This document shows positions 59,801-64,000 of a DNA stretch of 64,000 bases, piece by piece (position 1 is the first letter of the stretch; every line of letters begins with the position of its first letter). Source of the DNA: Qipengyuania flava (GTDB lineage: Bacteria > Pseudomonadota > Alphaproteobacteria > Sphingomonadales > Sphingomonadaceae); NCBI RefSeq assembly GCF_011762005.1, contig NZ_JAASQU010000001.1, forward strand, positions 744,001 to 808,000, given 5' to 3'. The translations under genes and the position numbers were made by a program. The notes under the pieces were generated by a model. That model saw only the letters and a list, made by a program, of their open reading frames with translations. It was not told where the DNA came from and did no database searches.

Positions 59801-60412
59801 TCAGGCGGACGCGCTCGGCCGTGCCGATACCCGCTCATGCCATGCGGCCAGCGTCGCGCATTCACCGGGCATTTCGAGCCCGACGAACTTGGCGAAATCG
59901 AGTGTGGTCAGCAGCAGGATATCCGCTGCGGAAAAAGCGTCGCCGGCAAGATAGTCGCGCCCTTCGAGCGATTCGTCGAAGAAGCGCATCGCCTCGGCCA
60001 CGCGCGGGCGATTGGCCTCGCCCCACTCCGTATTGCGGCCCGGGAGCGCGGCGGTGAAGGGGTGCGTATGCACCCACACCGCGCCCACCGGCGGCATGAG
60101 GATCATCTCGACCCGGCGGCACCACATCTCGATTTCCGCGATTTCGCGGCTCGTGGTGCCGAACAGCGGCGGTTCGGGATGCTCGGCCTCGAGATAGCGC
60201 ATGATCGCGACGCTTTCGGCGATCACCGTGCCGTCGTCCAATTCGAGGATCGGCGTCTGTCCGCGCGGGTTCTTGGCGACGAAGTCCTCCGCTTTCTGCT
60301 CGCGCTTGGGGATCGACACTTCCTTGCTCGGCAGATCGATGCCCTTCTCGGCGGCGAAGATACGCACGCGGCGCGGATTGGGCGCCGGGTTCGGGCTGTC
60401 GTAGAATAGCAT
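59801..60412 (-). CDS. Glutathione S-transferase family protein
   Basis: 203 residues. N-terminal thioredoxin fold with the catalytic-region SPNPAPNPRRVRIFAAEKG and the glutathione-binding strand NPRGQTPILELDDGTVIAESVAIMRYLE (PxL... ES). The C-terminal all-helical domain has GDAFSAADILLLTTLDFAKFV. The substrate is not predictable. It stands alone between palindrome pair B upstream and the hydratase gene downstream. Confidence 0.9.
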   Translation of the reverse strand: MLFYDSPNPAPNPRRVRIFAAEKGIDLPSKEVSIPKREQKAEDFVAKNPRGQTPILELDDGTVIAESVAIMRYLEAEHPEPPLFGTTSREIAEIEMWCRRVEMILMPPVGAVWVHTHPFTAALPGRNTEWGEANRPRVAEAMRFFDESLEGRDYLAGDAFSAADILLLTTLDFAKFVGLEMPGECATLAAWHERVSARPSASA

Positions 60413-60423
60413 TGTCTCTCCCT

Positions 60424-60501
60424 CGTCATCCCAGCGAAAGCTGGGATCGCTATCGGCGTAGCGCCTGTCCGCACCCGATCCCAGCTTTCGCTGGGATGAC
60501 G
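60424..60501. repeat. REP-like palindrome pair B (perfect 26-bp inverted repeat)
   Basis: 60424-60449 and 60476-60501 are exact reverse complements over 26 bases, separated by 26 bases. Each arm is itself a hairpin (CATCCCAGC-GAAA-GCTGGGATC). It lies between the GST and mce genes. The core differs from pair A (AAAGCTGGG against AGGCGGGG), but the outer CGTCATCCC is shared, so it is a sister subtype. Confidence 0.8.
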
Positions 60502-60511
60502 GAATGGCGGC

Positions 60512-60961
60512 TTAGTTCGACCAGTGCGCGTCGTCCTTGGGCGTTTCCATGATCTCGGTCAGCTGGCCCATCATGTCCTTGGGGTGAAGGAAGAAGATCG
60601 GCGTGCCATGCGCACCGATACGTGTGGGACCGAGGATCCGCTTACCCATGTCCTCGAACCACTGACGCGCGTCCTCGATGTCCTCGACTTCGTAGCAGAC
60701 ATGGTGCTGCCCGCCTGCCGGATTTTTGGCGAGGAAGCCGGTCAGCGTGGATTGCTCCCCCAGCGGCTCGATCAGCTCGATCTGCGTGCCATGGGTGCCG
60801 TTCTCGCCCGGCGTGTCGACGAAGCAGACCTTCACGCCCTGCTCCTCGAGATCGAAAGGCTCATGCGTGATCGTCGCGCCCATGACGTCGCGATAATAGC
60901 GCAGCGATTCCGCGATCGAGGGCGTCGCGACGCCGATGTGGTTGAGACGGCCGAGTTTCAT
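60512..60961 (-). CDS. mce: Methylmalonyl-CoA epimerase
   Basis: 149 residues, vicinal-oxygen-chelate fold made of two repeats. Metal ligands are in LNHIGVATPSIAESLRYY (His), GTQIELIEPLG (Glu), GQHHVCYEVEDIE (His) and a final Glu in QLTEIM. It interconverts the S and R forms of methylmalonyl-CoA between PccAB and ScpA. It lies ten bases downstream of a small membrane-protein gene and behind pccB on the same strand. Confidence 0.93.
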   Translation of the reverse strand: MKLGRLNHIGVATPSIAESLRYYRDVMGATITHEPFDLEEQGVKVCFVDTPGENGTHGTQIELIEPLGEQSTLTGFLAKNPAGGQHHVCYEVEDIEDARQWFEDMGKRILGPTRIGAHGTPIFFLHPKDMMGQLTEIMETPKDDAHWSN

Positions 60962-60971
60962 TCACAAATCC

Positions 60972-61283
60972 TCAAACAAGCGACCAGAGGCCAAGAGCGG
61001 AAAAGATCGCCCCGCTCAGTACCGCAAAAGCTAGTGTAGGCCAGTACAACCACGGTGTCTCGCGTCGGCTTACCAACGGGTTCGTGTTCACCGTTCCCGT
61101 CTTGAGAATCCACAAGCCCAAAACCACCAGCGGCAGACCGCAGGCTATCGAACCAATTGCCTGCCAAAGCGTAAGCGGTTCCTCGCGACCTTCAAAGACT
61201 GCGAGCGCATAATAGGCAAACCCAAATAGGAACGCCCCGCAGAGCAGGTAGAAATATGCATTTCTCCAAAACGTCCTACTCAC
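60972..61283 (-). CDS. Small membrane protein of unknown function inside the propionate gene run
   Basis: 103 residues from GTG 61283, which overlaps the pccB stop as GTGA; an ATG at 61310 inside pccB is less likely. Three hydrophobic segments ([58 protein letters not shown]) suggest an integral membrane protein. I recognise no family. By my count the gene is about 54% G+C, against about 63-65% around it, so it may have arrived by transfer or be under weak selection. The tight coupling to pccB and mce is unusual for an unrelated protein. Confidence 0.7.
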   Translation of the reverse strand: MSRTFWRNAYFYLLCGAFLFGFAYYALAVFEGREEPLTLWQAIGSIACGLPLVVLGLWILKTGTVNTNPLVSRRETPWLYWPTLAFAVLSGAIFSALGLWSLV

Positions 61284-62812
61284 AACGGAATATTGTCGTG
61301 CTTCTTCCACGGGTTCTCGAGCTGCTTCGTCCGCAGTTTGCGCAGCCCCAGCGCGATGCGGCGGCGCGTGGAGTGCGGGTAGATAACCTCGTCGATATAG
61401 CCGCGTTGGGCAGCGACGAAGGGGTTGGCGAAGCGGTCTTCATATTCCTTGGTCTTCTCGGCGATCTTGTCGGGATCGTCGCGGTCCTGGCGGAAGATGA
61501 TCTCCACCGCGCCCTTTGCGCCCATCACCGCGATCTCGGCGGTCGGCCAGGCGTAGTTGAGGTCGCCGCGCAAATGCTTGGAGGCCATCACGTCATAGGC
61601 GCCGCCATAGGCCTTGCGGGTGATCACGGTGATCTTGGGCACGGTCGCCTCGGCATAGGCGAACAACAGCTTCGCCCCGTGCTTGATGATGCCATTGTGT
61701 TCCTGGCTGGTGCCAGGAAGGAAGCCGGGCACGTCGACGAAGGTCAGGATCGGGATTTCGAAGGCATCGCAGAAGCGCACGAAGCGCGCGGCCTTCTTTG
61801 AGGAATTGATGTCGAGCACGCCCGCAAGCACCATCGGCTGGTTGGCGACCACGCCCACCGTGCGCCCCTCGACCCGGCCGAAGCCGCAGATGATGTTCGC
61901 GGCATGGCCCGGCTGCACTTCGAAGAAATCGCCTTCGTCCAGCGTCTTACGAATGACTTCATGCATGTCGTAGGGCTGGTTGGCATTGTCGGGGATCAGC
62001 GTGTCGAGGCTCGGCTCCTCGCGGTCCCAGGCGTCGCTCGTCGGGCGCTCGGGCACGTCCTCGCGGTTCGATAGCGGCAGGTAATCGAAGAAATCGCGCG
62101 TCGCGAGAAGGGTCTCGATGTCGTTCTCGAAGCTGTTGTCGGCGACCGAGGTCTTGGTCGTATGCGTCTTCGCGCCGCCCAGCTCTTCCTGCGTCACGAC
62201 CTCGTTGGTCACCGTCTTGACCACGTCGGGGCCGGTGACGAACATATAGCTTGAATCCTCCACCATGAAGATGAAGTCGGTCATCGCCGGGCTGTAGACC
62301 GCCCCGCCCGCGCACGGCCCCATGATCAGGCTGATCTGCGGCACCACGCCGCTGGCGAGCACGTTACGCTGGAACACTTCGGCATAACCGCCGAGGCTGG
62401 CGACCCCTTCCTGGATGCGCGCGCCGCCGCTGTCGTTGAGGCCGATGACCGGCGCGCCGACCTTCATAGCGGTGTCCATGACCTTGCAGATCTTCTCCGC
62501 ATGGCGCTTCGACAGCGAGCCGCCGAAGACGGTGAAATCCTGGCTGAAGACATAGACCAGCCGGCCGTTGATCGTGCCCGACCCGGTGACCACGCCGTCG
62601 CCGGGGATCTTCTGGTCCTGCATGCCGAAATCGACGCAGTCATGTTCGACATAGGTGTCGAGTTCCTCGAAACTGCCTTCGTCGAGCAGGATGTCGAGCC
62701 GCTCGCGCGCGGTCAGCTTGCCCTTGGCGTGCTGCGCGTCGATGCGCTTCTGCCCGCCGCCCATCTTGGCGGCATCGCGGCGGCGTTCCATTTCGGCGAT
62801 ATTGGCGGACAT
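61280..62812 (-). CDS. pccB: Propionyl-CoA carboxylase beta subunit
   Basis: 510 residues, carboxyltransferase fold of two crotonase-like halves. N-half: [23 protein letters not shown] and [21 protein letters not shown]-half: [27 protein letters not shown] and [16 protein letters not shown]. The acyl-CoA site sequence is that of propionyl-CoA carboxylase/methylmalonyl-CoA decarboxylase MmdA; the matching biotin subunit pccA is 9 kb away on the same strand. ATG 62812 has GGAGAG just upstream. Confidence 0.94.
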   Translation of the reverse strand: MSANIAEMERRRDAAKMGGGQKRIDAQHAKGKLTARERLDILLDEGSFEELDTYVEHDCVDFGMQDQKIPGDGVVTGSGTINGRLVYVFSQDFTVFGGSLSKRHAEKICKVMDTAMKVGAPVIGLNDSGGARIQEGVASLGGYAEVFQRNVLASGVVPQISLIMGPCAGGAVYSPAMTDFIFMVEDSSYMFVTGPDVVKTVTNEVVTQEELGGAKTHTTKTSVADNSFENDIETLLATRDFFDYLPLSNREDVPERPTSDAWDREEPSLDTLIPDNANQPYDMHEVIRKTLDEGDFFEVQPGHAANIICGFGRVEGRTVGVVANQPMVLAGVLDINSSKKAARFVRFCDAFEIPILTFVDVPGFLPGTSQEHNGIIKHGAKLLFAYAEATVPKITVITRKAYGGAYDVMASKHLRGDLNYAWPTAEIAVMGAKGAVEIIFRQDRDDPDKIAEKTKEYEDRFANPFVAAQRGYIDEVIYPHSTRRRIALGLRKLRTKQLENPWKKHDNIPL

Positions 62813-62866
62813 GCTCTCTCCGTGAATAGGTTTTGATGAGCGACTAGTGCCAAGCGAGGCGCAAGG

Positions 62867-63625
62867 TCAATCGCGCGGCGCGCTTCTCTCGGCGCTGATC
62901 AGGAACTCGACATTGCCTTCTGGGCCGGTGATCGGGCTCTCGACGATGCCCTGTACCTCAAAGCCCAGCCCCTCGACCCAGGCGCGCACCTCGTCGCATA
63001 CGCGGCGGTGCAATGCGGGGTCGCTGACCACACCCTTCTTGCCCACTTCCTCGCGCCCGACCTCGAATTGCGGCTTGATCAGCGCGACGAGACGGCAATC
63101 CTGCTGCGCAAGCTCGAGCGGGCGCTCGAGCACTTTGGACAAACCGATAAAGCTCGCATCGCAGACCACCCAGGTTACCGGCCGGTCGATCATTTCGGGA
63201 GTCAGCACGCGCGCGCTGGTCTGTTCGAGCACGGTGACCCGCTCGTCCTGTCGCAGCTTCCACGCCAGCTGGTTGGTGCCGCTGTCGATCGCGAAGACAT
63301 GCTCCGCCCCGCCCTGCAGCAATACGTCGGTGAAGCCGCCGGTCGAACTGCCGATGTCCATTGCAACCGCGCCGCGAGGGTCGAGGTCGAAATGCTCGAT
63401 CGCATGCGCAAGCTTGATGCCGCCGCGCGAAACCCAGGGGTGATCGCGCCCGCGCACATCGAGCGGCGCCTCCACGGGCAATTGCTGGCCGGGCTTGGCC
63501 AGTTTCTGTTCGCCGCTGAACACCAGCCCCGCCATGACCAGCGCCTGCGCGCGCGTGCGGCTCTCCACGAGCCCGCGGTCCACCAATATTTGATCGAGGC
63601 GCATCTTTTTCGGCATTGGAAACAT
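62867..63625 (-). CDS. tlyA: TlyA family rRNA methyltransferase
   Basis: 252 residues (inner ATGs at 63616 and 63604 are possible starts). An S4 RNA-binding domain at the N terminus (MRLDQILVDRGLVESRTRAQALV) is followed by a FtsJ-like 2'-O-methyltransferase core with AMDIGSSTGGFTD (SAM site) and LIKPQFEVGREEVGKKGVV. In Mycobacterium TlyA methylates 16S C1409 and 23S C1920; the shorter type does one or both. In pathogens it was first named a hemolysin, but methyl transfer is the known activity. Divergent from a lipoprotein gene 25 bases away. Confidence 0.92.
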   Translation of the reverse strand: MFPMPKKMRLDQILVDRGLVESRTRAQALVMAGLVFSGEQKLAKPGQQLPVEAPLDVRGRDHPWVSRGGIKLAHAIEHFDLDPRGAVAMDIGSSTGGFTDVLLQGGAEHVFAIDSGTNQLAWKLRQDERVTVLEQTSARVLTPEMIDRPVTWVVCDASFIGLSKVLERPLELAQQDCRLVALIKPQFEVGREEVGKKGVVSDPALHRRVCDEVRAWVEGLGFEVQGIVESPITGPEGNVEFLISAERSAPRD

Positions 63626-63650
63626 GGGCGTTAGCGATCATTGTGCCTGC

Positions 63651-64000
63651 ATGAAACCGATCTATCTGCATCTGGGTGGCGCGTTGGCGCTGAGCTTCAC
63701 CATCGCGGCATGCGTTCCGGCACCGGATTCGACCCCGGCACCGAGGCCCAGCCCGACACCCGAGCCTGTACAGACGACACCGCCTCCCCCGCCGCCCGCA
63801 CCACTAGCCGAGAACTGGATCGACGAGCCGCGCACAGCAGGGGACTGGAGCTATCGCGCCGACATGTCGGGAGGCGAAGCGCTGTATGGACCGCGCGGCG
63901 GCGAAGCATTGTTCGCGATCAAATGCGATCGCCGTGCGGGGCGCATCACACTGTTGCGCAGTGGGCGTGCGGCGAGTTCGACCTCGATGACCATTCGAAC
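63651..64000 (+). CDS. Proline-rich lipoprotein (cut by window end)
   Basis: 116 residues visible, no stop before the edge. Lipoprotein signal with lipobox IAAC (lipid cysteine about residue 21), then a Pro/Thr linker (PAPRPSPTPEPVQTTPPPPPPAP), then a domain beginning ENWIDEPRTAGDWSYRADMSG with one cysteine in AIKCDRRAG. The sequence around GDWSYRADMSGGEALYG recurs in sphingomonad envelope lipoproteins of unknown role, as far as I recall. Start chosen at ATG 63651. Confidence 0.75.
   Translation, partial: MKPIYLHLGGALALSFTIAACVPAPDSTPAPRPSPTPEPVQTTPPPPPPAPLAENWIDEPRTAGDWSYRADMSGGEALYGPRGGEALFAIKCDRRAGRITLLRSGRAASSTSMTIR

Noticed and set aside
60424..60501. Possible CRISPR or attachment site from the repeated 26-mer
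   Set aside because: There are only two copies, facing each other and each self-palindromic, with no cas genes or integrase nearby. REP-like is the better reading.

Overview
The window is ordinary chromosome of a GC-rich alphaproteobacterium (roughly 63-65% G+C by eye). It most likely comes from the Sphingomonadales, in or near the Erythrobacteraceae. The grounds are protein style and gene order: ahcY-divL-tsaE-amgK-murU-addB-addA-trxA, xerD next to accA, aroK-aroB, and scattered propionyl-CoA/methylmalonyl-CoA genes. Genes are packed tightly, and neighbours very often overlap as ATGA or GTGA. No gap between genes exceeds about 220 bases. I see no insertion sequence, prophage, CRISPR array, rRNA or replication origin.

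Layout. 1-4.7 kb: the end of an alpha-glucan utilisation locus (cut GH13 alpha-glucosidase, GH97 glucosidase) facing a convergent TonB-dependent receptor. 4.8-9.4 kb: acetyl-CoA synthetase, a CHASE3-GGDEF diguanylate cyclase, a low-molecular-weight tyrosine phosphatase and a fructosamine-kinase-like protein. 9.4-17.7 kb: the DNA-repair helicases RecG and Mfd with SdhE between them, an EAL phosphodiesterase, then NAD kinase. 17.8-24.6 kb: tRNA-Asn, a TauE/SafE permease, a GNAT enzyme, SecA, a small secreted protein, ArgJ and an inositol-monophosphatase-family enzyme. 24.6-37.5 kb (minus strand): one long, largely overlapping gene array running ahcY, divL, tsaE, amgK, murU, addB, addA, trxA. The DivL homologue carries tyrosine where a histidine kinase has its phospho-accepting histidine. 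37.7-41.6 kb: peroxiredoxin, folE, a phospholipase-D-type enzyme, a hemerythrin protein, a small zincin and tRNA-Arg. 41.6-50.3 kb: MutT, two Flp pilins without other tad genes, an M48 lipoprotein protease, accA, xerD, a 620-residue exported protein coupled to a 44-residue membrane protein, and aroK-aroB-GNAT. 50.4-62.8 kb (minus strand): a propionate-to-succinyl-CoA set (pccA, scpA, mce, pccB) with biotin synthase, MetY, an LprI-like protein, a small DMT permease, an esterase, an enoyl-CoA hydratase and a GST. Two inverted pairs of REP-like palindromes lie in its gaps. 62.9-64 kb: tlyA and the start of a proline-rich lipoprotein.

How the genes work together. PccA/PccB carboxylate propionyl-CoA, Mce epimerises the product and ScpA isomerises it to succinyl-CoA; BioB supplies the biotin that PccA carries. 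AmgK and MurU form the muropeptide-recycling bypass to UDP-MurNAc. AddA and AddB form the double-strand-break resection helicase-nuclease; RecG and Mfd add fork and transcription-coupled repair. AroK and AroB are shikimate steps. The cyclase and the EAL protein make and probably destroy c-di-GMP.

I found no clearly novel multi-gene system. The best leads are the tyrosine-bearing DivL with a hairpin-rich leader, the 44-residue/620-residue protein pair, the REP-like palindrome pairs, the orphan twin pilins, and several promoters placed so close to ATG that the mRNAs may be leaderless.
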